From positions 1 through 64,000 of the forward strand of contig NZ_BAIS01000005.1 of the NCBI RefSeq assembly GCF_000613345.1: DNA of 64,000 nucleotides. The letters run 5' to 3'. The stretch is from Prevotella disiens JCM 6334 = ATCC 29426. GTDB taxonomy: Bacteria; Bacteroidota; Bacteroidia; Bacteroidales; Bacteroidaceae. The notes beneath the pieces were generated by a model. The model saw only the letters and a list, made by a program, of their open reading frames with translations. It had not been told where the DNA came from and ran no database searches. The position numbers and the translations under genes were made by a program. Shown piece by piece: positions 26,480 to 36,082 of this stretch. Each line of letters opens with the position of its first letter. Within the stretch, counting starts at the first letter, position 1.

Positions 26480-29016
26480 AGCAAGCATTTCTTATATGGT
26501 TAATTCTCTTGTCTGCCATCACGGCAAAAGGTCAAATACTTACAGGGCAGATTGTATCTACACAAAACACATCTGTTGAGCGTGCTGCCGTGTTTTTGAA
26601 AAACGGGAAACAAACCATAGCTTACACTTTTTCAAGCCCTAATGGTAGCTTTTCCATTGATGCCAAAGGAAAAGAGTTTCGCATAATAGAGGTAAGAAAG
26701 ATGGGCTACGAAACAATTTCTTTGTTCATATCTGATTTCAAGAATGGGCAACATATTGTATTGCAAGAGAAAACAAACGAACTGAAAGAGGTGGTAGTGA
26801 AGTCGCAGAAGGTACGCCAAGAAGGCGATACGCTTAACTACCTTGTCAATTCTTTTAAAACTAAGCAAGACAGAACCATAGCCGATGTATTAAAAAAAAT
26901 GCCAGGAATAGCCATTAACGAAGATGGATCCATAGAATATCAAGGCAAGAAAATCAATAAGTTCTATATTGAAGGAATGGATTTACTTGGTGGAAAATAT
27001 ACACAAGCATCAGAAAACATTGATGTGAACAAAGTAAAGAAAATACAAGTCTTCGAGCGTCATCAACCAATCAAAGCATTGAAAAACACCAGTTTCAGTG
27101 AGCAAGCTGCACTGAATATCGTTTTGGGAGATAGCGCAAAGAACGTATGGACACATACCATAGACCTTGCTGTTGGTATGGCAATGGACAGGAAGTCTGA
27201 CTTCCTCTATAACAATAGGCTTTTTTCTATGTTCTTCTCGCGAAAAGTGCAAAGTATCAGCATGTATAAAAACAACAACACAGGTAAGAATATTGGACAG
27301 GAAGTGTCGCCAATGGCTGCCTATTTAGACGACTCTGCTCCCACAGACGGCGGAATTCTCGCCAATATTTCATTGCCAGCACCCGATATAGAAACTGCTA
27401 GAAGCCGATTTAACCAAACACACCTGTTTGCTACAAATTGGCTTTTCAAGACAAAAGGCAACAACGACTTGCGACTACAGTTGGATGCAATGGCAGACAA
27501 GACTATACAAAGGCGAACAACTTCAACCATCTATACAATGGCAGGTAGCAAGGCAATCATGGAAGACGTGTCGGCACAAAGCCATCACAACGCACTCAAT
27601 GCAGAGGTGCTGTACAAGCAAAATACGGATAAGCAATACCTTACCAATGATTTGCGAGGATATATAGACTTCGACCAAAGCGATGGTACATCGCTATTGA
27701 ATGGTAGAAATACTCGCCAATATGTAAAGCCCCGTCAACGCTATCTCACCGACAAACTTTCCTTCATCCGAAACCTTAACGGTAAACATTCTATTTCAGC
27801 GAATGCCTATCTCTCATTAAATTATGCACCAGATTTGCTGTTGCTGTCAAATGAAACTACCGAACGATTGGAAAAACATAGCATATTGGGCGGATTTAAT
27901 ACTTATTGGGGACATAAAGTGGGCAAATTTCATCTGAACTACGATTTTGGAACAGATGCAAAATTACAACGAATGAACATCGAATATGATAGCATAAGTG
28001 CGAAACGAAGATATAGTGAATGGAGGAGTTTCGTTCGTCCTACATTCAGTTATAAGTCGAACAATATTCATCTCACAGCCAGTACACCGCTTTACTGGAC
28101 AGAGCGATATTACGGAAGTCAGCATAAAAGCACGCTTACCATAGAACCACATTTATATATATCTGCCATGCCTACACCATCGTTAACGCTTATGGGTATC
28201 TATAACTATGCATGGCGACCTAATGAGTTTTCCTCAACGATAGACATTCCTTTGTTTACAGACTATATAACGATGCGACAAGGTTACGGGAAACTAGACT
28301 ATACGCTGTCGCATTTTCTTAGAACCTCTGTAGAATATAAAGACGTGTTGAAGGGTTTCTTTGTCAATATAGGCTATAGCTTTACCAATATACGAAACCA
28401 ACGTATGTATTCGCAACGTGTTATAAACAACTCTTATCAGACGTTTGCAACAGATTTTACAGCAAATAGTACCACACATGGTATAGATGGACGAATGAGT
28501 GAAAGTTGGAACATTGCACATTTGACAACTATCCTTGGCTATTCCTACAATTGGAGCAACTATAAGATGCTTATTGGAAATAGCTTTGTACCTTTCCAAA
28601 CGCAATCTGCTAATATCTCTCTTTCCTTTTCGTTGCAACCTATTGAGTGGTTCTCCATAGAGGAGAAGAGTGTTTATCGTTATATAAGGCAACTATCAAA
28701 GGGTAATGCAGCATTCAATATTAACCCCTTGCGTTCTTTCAGTCATCAGTTGAAGTGCTTTCTTATGCCTGGTAATTTCCAAATAGAGTGGAATAATGAG
28801 TTGTACCATAGCAACGACCATTCAGTCTCGTTCACATACTTTGCCGATATATCCGTATATTATCGTCGTAAACGTTACGAAATAGGACTTGTCTGCAATA
28901 ATCTTCTAGGCAAGAATAAATACATCCGACAGCAAATAACCGACACTCAACAGATATATACAGCTACGCAATTAAGAAGTAGAGATATTTTGCTGAAAAT
29001 AATGCTATCATTGTAA
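26476..29016 (+). CDS. TonB-dependent receptor-like outer membrane protein with carboxypeptidase-regulatory domain
   Basis: An 846-residue outer membrane protein. After a signal peptide (residues 1-19) come a CarboxypepD_reg-like domain (about 20-100: LTGQIVSTQNTSVERAAVFLKN), a plug-like region (about 105-215: GDTLNYLVNSFKTKQDRTIADVLKKMPGI, EGMDLLGGKYTQASENI), and a long beta-barrel to the C terminus, which ends in SRDILLKIMLSL. It pairs with the overlapping GLPGLI gene. The SusC-like TonB box was not found by eye, so transport is inferred. The gene pair lies between 470-bp direct repeats and may be a mobile or duplicated cassette. Confidence 0.88.
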   Translation: MKQAFLIWLILLSAITAKGQILTGQIVSTQNTSVERAAVFLKNGKQTIAYTFSSPNGSFSIDAKGKEFRIIEVRKMGYETISLFISDFKNGQHIVLQEKTNELKEVVVKSQKVRQEGDTLNYLVNSFKTKQDRTIADVLKKMPGIAINEDGSIEYQGKKINKFYIEGMDLLGGKYTQASENIDVNKVKKIQVFERHQPIKALKNTSFSEQAALNIVLGDSAKNVWTHTIDLAVGMAMDRKSDFLYNNRLFSMFFSRKVQSISMYKNNNTGKNIGQEVSPMAAYLDDSAPTDGGILANISLPAPDIETARSRFNQTHLFATNWLFKTKGNNDLRLQLDAMADKTIQRRTTSTIYTMAGSKAIMEDVSAQSHHNALNAEVLYKQNTDKQYLTNDLRGYIDFDQSDGTSLLNGRNTRQYVKPRQRYLTDKLSFIRNLNGKHSISANAYLSLNYAPDLLLLSNETTERLEKHSILGGFNTYWGHKVGKFHLNYDFGTDAKLQRMNIEYDSISAKRRYSEWRSFVRPTFSYKSNNIHLTASTPLYWTERYYGSQHKSTLTIEPHLYISAMPTPSLTLMGIYNYAWRPNEFSSTIDIPLFTDYITMRQGYGKLDYTLSHFLRTSVEYKDVLKGFFVNIGYSFTNIRNQRMYSQRVINNSYQTFATDFTANSTTHGIDGRMSESWNIAHLTTILGYSYNWSNYKMLIGNSFVPFQTQSANISLSFSLQPIEWFSIEEKSVYRYIRQLSKGNAAFNINPLRSFSHQLKCFLMPGNFQIEWNNELYHSNDHSVSFTYFADISVYYRRKRYEIGLVCNNLLGKNKYIRQQITDTQQIYTATQLRSRDILLKIMLSL

Positions 29017-29065
29017 AGATAAACAGGGCATCCAGTTATTATAAATAATTTAAAATCAAAAAGAA

Positions 29066-29165
29066 ATGAAAAAAAATATTTTCGTTGGTACTAGCTCTTA
29101 GTTTAGGTATCTCATTAAAAACGCTTGTTGTTCGCCAGAAAGCAGCTATTTTGCACTCTAAAAGA
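29066..29165 (+). pseudogene. Truncated signal-peptide-like gene start cut at the repeat junction
   Basis: ATG-AAA-AAA starts a hydrophobic leader (LVLALSLGISLKT in the frame beginning at 29085) that is out of frame with the ATG unless two A bases are added to the A run. The frame runs directly into the right copy of the direct repeat at 29166, where it stops. It looks like the stub of an exported protein gene removed or overwritten when the duplicated block formed. No other identity can be given. Confidence 0.45.
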
Positions 29166-29175
29166 GAAGAAATAA

Positions 29176-29589
29176 ATGAGTAAATTTGAAAGTAGCATAA
29201 AGCAAATTCCCTATCCTCAACAAAGTGTTTACAACATGTTGAGCGACTTAACGAATATTGAACGAGTAAAGAATAAAGTGCCTGAAGACAAACTGAAGGA
29301 TATGACTTTCGATAAAGATTCTATCGCTATCAGTGTTGCACCCGTTGGACAAGTGTCTATGCGCATCATTGAAAGAGAAGAGCCTAAGACCATTAAGTTT
29401 GCAAGCGACAACTCTCCCATGTCGTTCAACTTTTGGATTCAGATACTTCCAGTAAGTGAAACAGAATCAAAGCTGAAACTTACCATCGATGCCGATATTC
29501 CTTTCTTTGCAAAAGGAATGGTATCAAGTCCTTTACAAGAAGGTATTGAAAAGATAGCCGATGCGTTAGCAATGATTCCATACGAATAA
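29176..29589 (+). CDS. SRPBCC-like ligand-binding protein, copy 2 (intact)
   Basis: A 137-residue protein identical in nearly all residues to copy 1 at 25109 but with the full C terminus (ADALAMIPYE). Same fold guess: SRPBCC/START-like, function unknown. Nucleotide differences from copy 1 are few and mostly silent, so duplication is recent or the pair is kept alike by gene conversion. It has no own promoter box that I recognise; a degenerate 22-bp repeat unit lies just upstream (29137). A terminator follows at 29597. Confidence 0.8.
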   Translation: MSKFESSIKQIPYPQQSVYNMLSDLTNIERVKNKVPEDKLKDMTFDKDSIAISVAPVGQVSMRIIEREEPKTIKFASDNSPMSFNFWIQILPVSETESKLKLTIDADIPFFAKGMVSSPLQEGIEKIADALAMIPYE

Positions 29590-29596
29590 AAGCACT

Positions 29597-29634
29597 GAAG
29601 CCCATCGCTAAAACCAATGGCGGTGGGCTTCTTC
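29597..29634 (+). terminator. Terminator after SRPBCC copy 2
   Basis: Same hairpin as after copy 1: GAAGCCCA pairing with TGGGCTTC around a 19-base loop; one loop base differs. Confidence 0.65.
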
Positions 29635-29743
29635 GTAAGGTTTATATAACTGAAAAACTGCAAAACAGTAATAAAAAAGAGCCGCGTTTGAAAAAATATT
29701 CCTATCTTTACAATCTTATATCGAAATAAAAAGATTGTAAACA

Positions 29744-30052
29744 ATGATGAAAGAAATATTAAAAGACTATTATCAGATATTTTTATCGTGTCCTTTGGGC
29801 GGATTAATGCAAGCAGAGCAGACACATAGGGCAGAAAAAGTGCAAACATGGAGCGAGAAATCTTACGAGGAAATGCCCGATTTAAACGAAGTGAAAGACT
29901 TTATTGAAACCTGTCCTTGCCCTATTTTTCCTGAATTTGTAGACCGAATTTTGCAGCCAATTATAGCGATTGAAACGAAAAACGGAAAAAATGCAGCGCA
30001 AGAATACAAGGAAGAACTCATAGAAGAAGGAATTATCAACGAAGAAGAATGA
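29744..30052 (+). CDS. Small hypothetical protein
   Basis: A 102-residue, strongly acidic protein, no signal peptide or membrane helix. A short CPCPIFPEFVDRI segment in the middle contains the only clustered cysteines. I recognise no family. Its last four bases overlap the ATG of the lipoprotein gene downstream (ATGA), implying coupled translation and perhaps a joint role. Confidence 0.6.
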   Translation: MMKEILKDYYQIFLSCPLGGLMQAEQTHRAEKVQTWSEKSYEEMPDLNEVKDFIETCPCPIFPEFVDRILQPIIAIETKNGKNAAQEYKEELIEEGIINEEE

Positions 30053-30630
30053 AACGTTTTATCCCCAAAACATTGGCTTTATTAGCTATCGTTACCCTCG
30101 CAGCTTGTAACGATAACATCGATTTTGAGTACAGCGACTATCATTGCAACCTCACAATCGACAATAGTGTGCATTTAGACCCCACACTCGCTTCGGCAAT
30201 GAGTCCACTTTCGCCAGGCGTTTTTACAACCATTAAACCCTTATACAAGAATAGTTTATATTATTTTGAGTTTAAAAACAATCAAGGTTTAAGCTCCGAA
30301 AAACGTTTTAATGCCATTGATGAACGCTTGAATAGTCAGCGCAGAGTTGGATTAAACAATGGCATCATCGTGGGATATGGCAACCTTGACAATCCTGCAC
30401 GCTTCTTTGCGTTCGATTTGCAATGTCCAAATTGCTTTAATCCCAGTAGTATACCCATTATTTCCTATGAACTTAGCGTAAACGGAGCAGGCATTGCAAC
30501 GTGTAAAAACTGCAAGCGTACCTACAATTTGAATACAGGCGGCAATATCGTTTCGGGCAATTCGGGTAAGTCTATGTCCCGTTATAGAGCGCAAAGTGGC
30601 GGTCCTAATGGTATTTTGCAAGTGTATTAA
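30049..30630 (+). CDS. Lipoprotein with two CxxC pairs
   Basis: A 193-residue lipoprotein; signal sequence ends in the lipobox LAAC (Cys20), followed by NDNID. Two CxxC pairs, CPNC near residue 124 and CKNC near 147, are placed 19 residues apart between strands, as in a zinc-ribbon or rubredoxin-like metal site. The C terminus is Gly/Ser-rich. Bacteroidales encode lipoproteins of this sort; I know no function. Overlaps the preceding acidic small protein gene by four bases. Periplasmic or outer-membrane face is expected. Confidence 0.75.
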   Translation: MKRFIPKTLALLAIVTLAACNDNIDFEYSDYHCNLTIDNSVHLDPTLASAMSPLSPGVFTTIKPLYKNSLYYFEFKNNQGLSSEKRFNAIDERLNSQRRVGLNNGIIVGYGNLDNPARFFAFDLQCPNCFNPSSIPIISYELSVNGAGIATCKNCKRTYNLNTGGNIVSGNSGKSMSRYRAQSGGPNGILQVY

Positions 30631-30691
30631 AGGTTTTTAGTCCCGATTTTAGAGAAAAATGCAACGTAAGTTACAAAAAAATATCGATTAT

Positions 30692-30723
30692 TTTGTTCAA
30701 TTCGATATTTAACCTTATCTTTG
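30692..30723 (+). promoter_or_regulatory. Promoter of tRNA-Leu
   Basis: TTTG at 30692-30695, then 20 bases, then TATCTTTG at 30716-30723: a full Bacteroidetes promoter 10 bases before the tRNA. Confidence 0.85.
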
Positions 30724-30733
30724 CACTCGGTTT

Positions 30734-30818
30734 GCCGCAATGGTGGAATTGGTAGACACGAGGGACTTAAAATCCTTGGCCAGTAATGGCTGTGCGGGTT
30801 CGAGTCCCGCTCGCGGCA
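30734..30818 (+). tRNA. tRNA-Leu (anticodon UAA)
   Basis: An 85-base class II tRNA with long variable arm. Anticodon loop in GGGACTTAAAATCC gives anticodon UAA. TpsiC arm GCGGGTTCGAGTCCCGC is perfect. The acceptor stem GCCGCAA pairs with TCGCGGC with one A-C mismatch, discriminator A. CCA is not encoded. Confidence 0.95.
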
Positions 30819-30919
30819 CTTATGAAACGTAGGCTCATGCTTACATGTTAGAAAAGCAAGAAGGAGCAGTTTGTTTCGATTGCTTTTTCTCATTTATACA
30901 CCCTATAAACTTCCCACTT

Positions 30920-31912
30920 ATGAAGCAAATAGTTTATTTTTTCTTACTATCTTTACTATTGGTTTCGTGCGGTGGGCGCAGCGGATATTTTAAAATTGAC
31001 GGCAGATTGCTGCACATTAATCAAGGCGAACTCTATGTTTATAGTCCCGATGGGGCTATCGAGGGGCTTGATACCATAAAGATTGAAGGTGGTCGCTTTA
31101 CTTACGAAATCCCATCTCAATACAATGGCACCTTAATCATTGTTTTCCCAAACTTCTCAACCCACGCTATTTTTTCTGAACCAGGAGGCTCTGTCGAAAT
31201 AAAAGCCGATGCTTCACACTTAAAAGAAATGGAAGTGAAAGGCACAGACGATAATGAACTCATGACACAATTCCGCCAACAGGTGGCTACAGCATCGCCT
31301 CCTGAACAAGAAAAGTATGCCATTCAGTTTGTGAAAGACCACCCAGAATCGCCTGTAAGCGTGTTCCTTACCGAAAAATACTTAGTGGCTGCCAACGGAG
31401 GAAGCTATAAACAGGCTGCCGAATTGATTGCGTTAATGCTGAAAGAACAACCGAAAAATGGTTCATTGAATAGGTTAGCAATGCAAATTACTGCCCTTCA
31501 ACAAGGGAATAAGGGAAAAAAAATGCCTAAATTTACTGCCAAAGATGTCAATGGAAACATGCTAACAAATGCCAATTTATTAGGAAAAGAAAGCTATATT
31601 CTTACATGGAGCAGTTGGAACGAAGATAGTAAAGACGCACTAAATACCTTAAACACCTTGTATCAGAAAGGTTATGTGAAAGCAATTTCCATTTGTTTAG
31701 ACCCTTCTTACAAGGAAGTAAAGAAATATTTGACCGATAATAACATCACCATTCCAACCATTTGCGACGGAGAAATGTTGGAAAGTAAACTTGTAAAAAC
31801 ATTGGGTCTTACGTCAATACCCGACAATTATAAAATTGTAAACGGACAAATTACCGACCGACGGGTAACCTCTAATACGCTAAGACAAAGACTTATAAAG
31901 CTCGATTTATAA
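30920..31912 (+). CDS. DUF4369/thioredoxin-fold lipoprotein lacking the CxxC
   Basis: A 330-residue lipoprotein (lipobox LVSC at residues 14-17). N-terminal beta-rich DUF4369-like domain (about 20-110) is followed by a TlpA/AhpC-like thioredoxin fold (about 200-330: [35 protein letters not shown]). The usual WCxxC is WSSWNED, so both redox cysteines are absent. The frame is open upstream to 30845, but the ATG at 30920 gives the signal peptide. It overlaps comM by one base (TAATG). Confidence 0.85.
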   Translation: MKQIVYFFLLSLLLVSCGGRSGYFKIDGRLLHINQGELYVYSPDGAIEGLDTIKIEGGRFTYEIPSQYNGTLIIVFPNFSTHAIFSEPGGSVEIKADASHLKEMEVKGTDDNELMTQFRQQVATASPPEQEKYAIQFVKDHPESPVSVFLTEKYLVAANGGSYKQAAELIALMLKEQPKNGSLNRLAMQITALQQGNKGKKMPKFTAKDVNGNMLTNANLLGKESYILTWSSWNEDSKDALNTLNTLYQKGYVKAISICLDPSYKEVKKYLTDNNITIPTICDGEMLESKLVKTLGLTSIPDNYKIVNGQITDRRVTSNTLRQRLIKLDL

Positions 31913-33452
31913 TGCTTGTAAAAACATATTGTGCTGCTGTCAATGGATTAGAAGTGAATACCGTTACCGTTGAAGTCAGCATTACGAGGGGAATTATGTA
32001 CCACCTCACAGGACTTGCCGATGTTGCAGTGAAAGAAAGCCACGACCGTATTGCAGCAGCATTGCTCAATAATGGCTACAAATTTCCTGTTGCAGACATT
32101 ACAGCCAACCTTGCGCCTGCTGATTTGCGTAAGGAAGGAACCAATTTTGACCTTCCGCTTGCCATAGCAATCCTTGCTGCAAACGAAAAAATACAAACTA
32201 ATCATCTTGCAAAGTACATGCTGGTGGGCGAATTGAGCCTTGATGGAACCCTTCAACCCATAAAGGGTGCGCTGCCCATTGCCATAAAAGCACGAGCCGA
32301 AAAGTTTAAAGGACTCATTGTTCCGAAAGCTAATGAACACGAAGCTGCCGTAGTTGATACTTTGGAAGTGTACGGCATGAACAATATTGGCGAGGTTATT
32401 AGCTTCTTAAACGATGCTTACGAACAAGCTCCATGCGTGGTGGATACCCGAAAAGAGTTCTACGAAAATCAATATACCTCCGACCTTGACTTTGCAGATG
32501 TGCGTGGACAAGAGAATGTTAAGCGTGCTTTAGAAGTGGCAGCAGCAGGTTCTCACAATGTCATTATGATTGGTCCACCAGGCAGCGGTAAGAGTATGAT
32601 GCAAAACGCCTACCTTCTATCCTTCCGCCTTTGGCACTTTCAGAAAGTTTAGAGACCACTCAAATCCATTCAGTGGCAGGAAAATTACAGAAAAACATGG
32701 GGCTAATTACGCAACGTCCCTTCCGTAGTCCGCACCATACTATATCCGAAGTGGCTTTAGTAGGAGGTGGTGCAAACCCTATGCCAGGCGAAATTACATT
32801 GGCACACAATGGAGTTTTGTTTTGCGATGAGTTGCCTGAATTTAATAAACACACCCTTGAAGTATTGCGACAACCCTTGGAAGACCGCGCGATAACCATT
32901 TCTCGTGCCAAATACACCGTAACTTACCCATGCAGTTTCATGTTTGTGGCTTCCATGAATCCCTGTCCTTGTGGCTATTACGGTGATGTTACCCACCATT
33001 GTGTCTGTACTCCTGGGCAAATACAACGTTACCTTTCCAAGATTTCAGGACCACTTCTTGACCGAATTGACATACAATGCGAAATCGCACCTCTACCATT
33101 TAAAGACCTCTCACAAGCAAAATCGGGCGAAGCAAGTGCCGTCATTCGGGAACGAGTATTAAAGGCTCGTGCCTTGCAAACGGCTCGTTTTAAGGATTAT
33201 CCCAATATTCACTGCAATGCACAGATGTCGGAACGCATGATACACGAGTTTGCTGAACCCGATGAACAATCCTTAGAATTGCTCCGTTCAGCGATGGAAC
33301 GTTTAAAATTATCGGCTCGAGCCTATAATAGAATCTTAAAAGTAGCACGCACCATTGCCGATTTAGACGATTCCGAAAAGGTGAAAGTCCACCATATTGC
33401 CGAAGCAATTGGCTATCGAAACCTTGACCGTGGCGATTGGGCAGAGCGATAA
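31912..33452 (+). pseudogene. comM: Mg chelatase-like protein ComM/YifB, interrupted by one frameshift
   Basis: Two open frames make one YifB/ComM AAA+ protein, in other bacteria a branch-migration helicase for natural transformation. The first has the Lon-like N domain ([27 protein letters not shown]), [17 protein letters not shown], then Walker [11 protein letters not shown], and leaves frame at 32600. The second resumes with [17 protein letters not shown], Walker B GVLFCDELPEF, and SARAYNRILKVARTIADL. One extra G beside 32601 restores 513 residues, the usual length. As it stands ATPase halves are separated. Confidence 0.9.
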
Positions 33453-33501
33453 TTTTTGTAATTCGCATTTTTCGAAAACCTTTATCACCCACTTTTGAAA
33501 T

Positions 33502-33540
33502 AAAAAGAGTCTGCTTTGAATTAAAAAATAGGCATATTAC
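33502..33540. repeat. Degenerate 22-bp-period repeat, 2 units
   Basis: AAAAAGAGTCTGCTTTG at 33502 and AAAAAATAGGCATATTA at 33524 keep the 17+5 spacing. It follows the comM stop. Confidence 0.5.
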
Positions 33541-33599
33541 CCAATTGACTTACACTTCAAGAAAGATATAGAATAATATCCGTAAAACTGAAAGAAATA

Positions 33600-33631
33600 T
33601 TTGTAAAACTGAAAAATATATTATACTTTTG
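33600..33631 (+). promoter_or_regulatory. Promoter upstream of the long leader
   Basis: TTTG at 33600-33603, then 20 bases, then TACTTTTG at 33624-33631. The next gene starts 533 bases later. Confidence 0.75.
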
Positions 33632-33636
33632 TAATC

Positions 33637-34164
33637 GAAGTATGGTTAGGGGCTGAAAAAACCTTACCTATGGATAAACAATAACTTAAAGTCATCTGTT
33701 AATAGCATGATGGTATGAAGTCCTTGGCATGCTCGTCTTATATTTAAAGATGGTATTGCGTTGTGAGTCGTAATCACATTAACGAAGGTATCATACGTTA
33801 CAAAAAAAGTACAAACTAAAAAAAAAAACGAATATTCATCACGCAAGCTATACTCACAGTATAGCTGAAAGTCGATTTTAAAGGTGTCGTTAATTGAAGT
33901 CCAATATGCTTTAAAGCATTGATTGAGTGGCTGAAATGGCGGTACCTTAATTTTGGGCAAAGGTTATTATCAAGAAAACTAATTAGACAAAATTCTAAAA
34001 ATGTCGAAATAGTAGGATGTAAAGTGAACGTTGCTCGGAATAAATCGGTGTTTAATGGAGATGCTCCTAAAGAAAATTAGAAACAAATAGTATAGATATT
34101 ATAAAAAACATGACGGACTAATGTCCCTACAAAGGGATATGGTCTTAATAAAATCTACAAAATA
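33637..34164 (+). other. Long untranslated leader or undetected element
   Basis: About 530 bases between a good promoter and the start at 34165. I see no convincing gene on either strand; a 98-residue minus-strand frame (33960-33664) has no recognisable pattern. Small hairpins include GTCCC/GGGAT near 34120 and GGTTAGG/CCTTACC near 33644-33670. It could be a structured 5' leader, a small RNA or remnants of a gene. Confidence 0.35.
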
Positions 34165-35967
34165 ATGAACAAAAAATTAAAACTAACATTGATGCTCACC
34201 TTGTTGCTGCTATGGAGTGGCGCAGTGATGGCACAAAAACCTGTGTTTACTGAAAGATTTAATACCACTAAAGGCGAAGGTGGTGTAGAAGGGAATTGGA
34301 GTAAGCCTACAAGAACAACTAAAGAGATAACGCCAGATAATCAAGATGTTTGGAAATTTAAAACTTGCAGTTCTGCAAATGAATGCATTAAAGTGGGTAA
34401 AGGGAAAGAGATTGGTACTGCTACAGCATCAATTTCGAATGTAACAAAAGCCAATAAGCTGACTTTTAAAGCTGCTGCATTTGGCAAACAAACTGATAGT
34501 AAAGTGATTGTTACAGTAAAATCTAGTGAAAAAACTATTTTCACTAAGACCGAAGAACTTGAAAAAGAGAAATATATAGACTTCACTTTGCCATTCAACA
34601 CTGAGGTAACAGGCGAACTTACTATCGTTTTTTCAAGTGTAAAGGGTAAAATGTTCTTCCTTGATGACGTTATTGTATATGCTGAAGAAGGTACTCAACC
34701 TGACCCAAATCCTCACCCAGATGGTGAAGAAGTTGCTGTACCAACTATCGAAGGAATAGCTAAGTTGAAGGAGCAGACCGATAATACCAAGGTTCGATTA
34801 TTGATTAAGCCTGAAGAAAACGCTCGTGTTATTTTAGCAGAAAACGATATTGTCTATCTTCAAGATGATAATCATGCCGTAGCCATTAGCAAGGTCGTAG
34901 CTGAAAAATTCACTACAAATTTTGCACACAATCAGCATGTAGCTGGCTGGATACGTGGTATGAAAACGACCATTAACGGAGTTACTACATTGCAAGCAAC
35001 CACTGAAACCAATGCTGACAGCCTACTTATTGCCAATCCTGTAACCGAAATTAAAACAGAACCAAAGAATTGTACAGCTGCCGAAGCTAAAAAACATGTT
35101 GGCGAATGGGTCAACATACAACTTGTTAGTGTAAAAGGTGAGAATGGAAACTATACGCTAAATGCAGATGACAACACTCAATTGACTTTGTCTGAAGCTA
35201 CTAAAGAAGTTGTGAAAAATATGATTTACGATGGTGCTTTGGTTGATTTAGCAGGTGTTATAACCCTTGAAAACAACGAAAAGTTGCTACTTCACGCCGT
35301 AACTGCCGATGGTTACAAACCATTGACTTACGTTGTGAGCGAGAATAAGCCATATAAATCAGTTCCAAGCACAAAGAATAATGTTAATATTCGCCTTGAC
35401 CGTGAGTTTATTTCAGGCGAATGGACTACACTTTGCCTACCATTCAATGCAACTATCAACAATGCTTCTATCCATGAGTTCGACCATATGGACGGAAATA
35501 CAATGTGTTTCAAGAAAGCAAATGAGATAAAAGCTGGTGTTCCTTATGTAATAAAGGTGAACGAAGACAAAGTAAATATTGCAGCAAAGAACATTACGCT
35601 TGAACCAAAAGGTGATTTGACCGCAGGAGATGCAACTCATAAGATAGTAGGAACGTATGGAATTAACCCAATGTCTACCGATGGTAACCAATTCACTATG
35701 GACAAAAATGGTAACCTATTAAAGGCTAATACCGAGAATAAAGCTACCATCAAAACAACTCATGCTTACTTTATGGCTAAAGCTGGATCTACTATCGAAA
35801 AGCTTTTGCTTGAAGGTACATCTGCAGGAATTGTTGAAACCCCTCACCAACCAATCGCTACGACACTTCGTGTTTACACTATCGATGGTAAATATCTTGG
35901 CAACTCAACAAACAATCTTCCTAAGGGTATTTATATCGTGAACGGAAAGAAATATATTATTAAATAA
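34165..35967 (+). CDS. Large secreted protein with OB-like middle domains and C-terminal sorting-like domain
   Basis: A 600-residue exported protein. Signal peptide at residues 1-24 (ends VMAQ). Residues 25-175 look like a beta-sandwich; 190-390 has two stretches with the beta pattern of OB folds (EENARVILAENDIVYLQD, then EWVNIQLVSVKGENGNYTLNADDNTQLTLS); 400-540 is beta-rich (WTTLCLPFNA). The last 45 residues (RVYTIDGKYLG, then LPKGIYIVNGKKYIIK) resemble the type A C-terminal domain used for type IX secretion or a related sorting signal. Just downstream is a secreted nuclease. Exact family unknown. Confidence 0.72.
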   Translation: MNKKLKLTLMLTLLLLWSGAVMAQKPVFTERFNTTKGEGGVEGNWSKPTRTTKEITPDNQDVWKFKTCSSANECIKVGKGKEIGTATASISNVTKANKLTFKAAAFGKQTDSKVIVTVKSSEKTIFTKTEELEKEKYIDFTLPFNTEVTGELTIVFSSVKGKMFFLDDVIVYAEEGTQPDPNPHPDGEEVAVPTIEGIAKLKEQTDNTKVRLLIKPEENARVILAENDIVYLQDDNHAVAISKVVAEKFTTNFAHNQHVAGWIRGMKTTINGVTTLQATTETNADSLLIANPVTEIKTEPKNCTAAEAKKHVGEWVNIQLVSVKGENGNYTLNADDNTQLTLSEATKEVVKNMIYDGALVDLAGVITLENNEKLLLHAVTADGYKPLTYVVSENKPYKSVPSTKNNVNIRLDREFISGEWTTLCLPFNATINNASIHEFDHMDGNTMCFKKANEIKAGVPYVIKVNEDKVNIAAKNITLEPKGDLTAGDATHKIVGTYGINPMSTDGNQFTMDKNGNLLKANTENKATIKTTHAYFMAKAGSTIEKLLLEGTSAGIVETPHQPIATTLRVYTIDGKYLGNSTNNLPKGIYIVNGKKYIIK

Positions 35968-36082
35968 ACGATGAGCGTAACCTACTGACAAATTCTTTAA
36001 AATAGCATTTGTCAGCAGGGGACAACAATTGCAACATCGTTTAAAAAGGAAACATATTCTAATATAAACATCATATTTAAAA

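Larger units (their letters stand above)
29166..29636 (+). repeat. 471-bp direct repeat, right copy
   Basis: Second copy of the block at 25099-25568, again holding the SRPBCC gene and its terminator. Left boundary GAAGAAATAA and right boundary CTTCTTCGT are the limits of identity. Confidence 0.95.

Noticed and set aside
29137-29175. Degenerate repeat pair before SRPBCC copy 2 (AGAAAGCAGCTATTTTG and the following 17 bases)
   Set aside because: The first unit is plausible, the second has lost the TTTTG end; kept only as a remark in the gene entry.
29661-29690. Possible further copy of the 22-bp repeat (CAAAACAGTAAT and AAGAGCCGCG)
   Set aside because: Two weak matches 13 bases apart, not in 22-bp phase and far from consensus.
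33664-33960. A 98-residue minus-strand open frame in the long leader
   Set aside because: No start context, promoter or recognisable pattern; AT-rich composition explains it.
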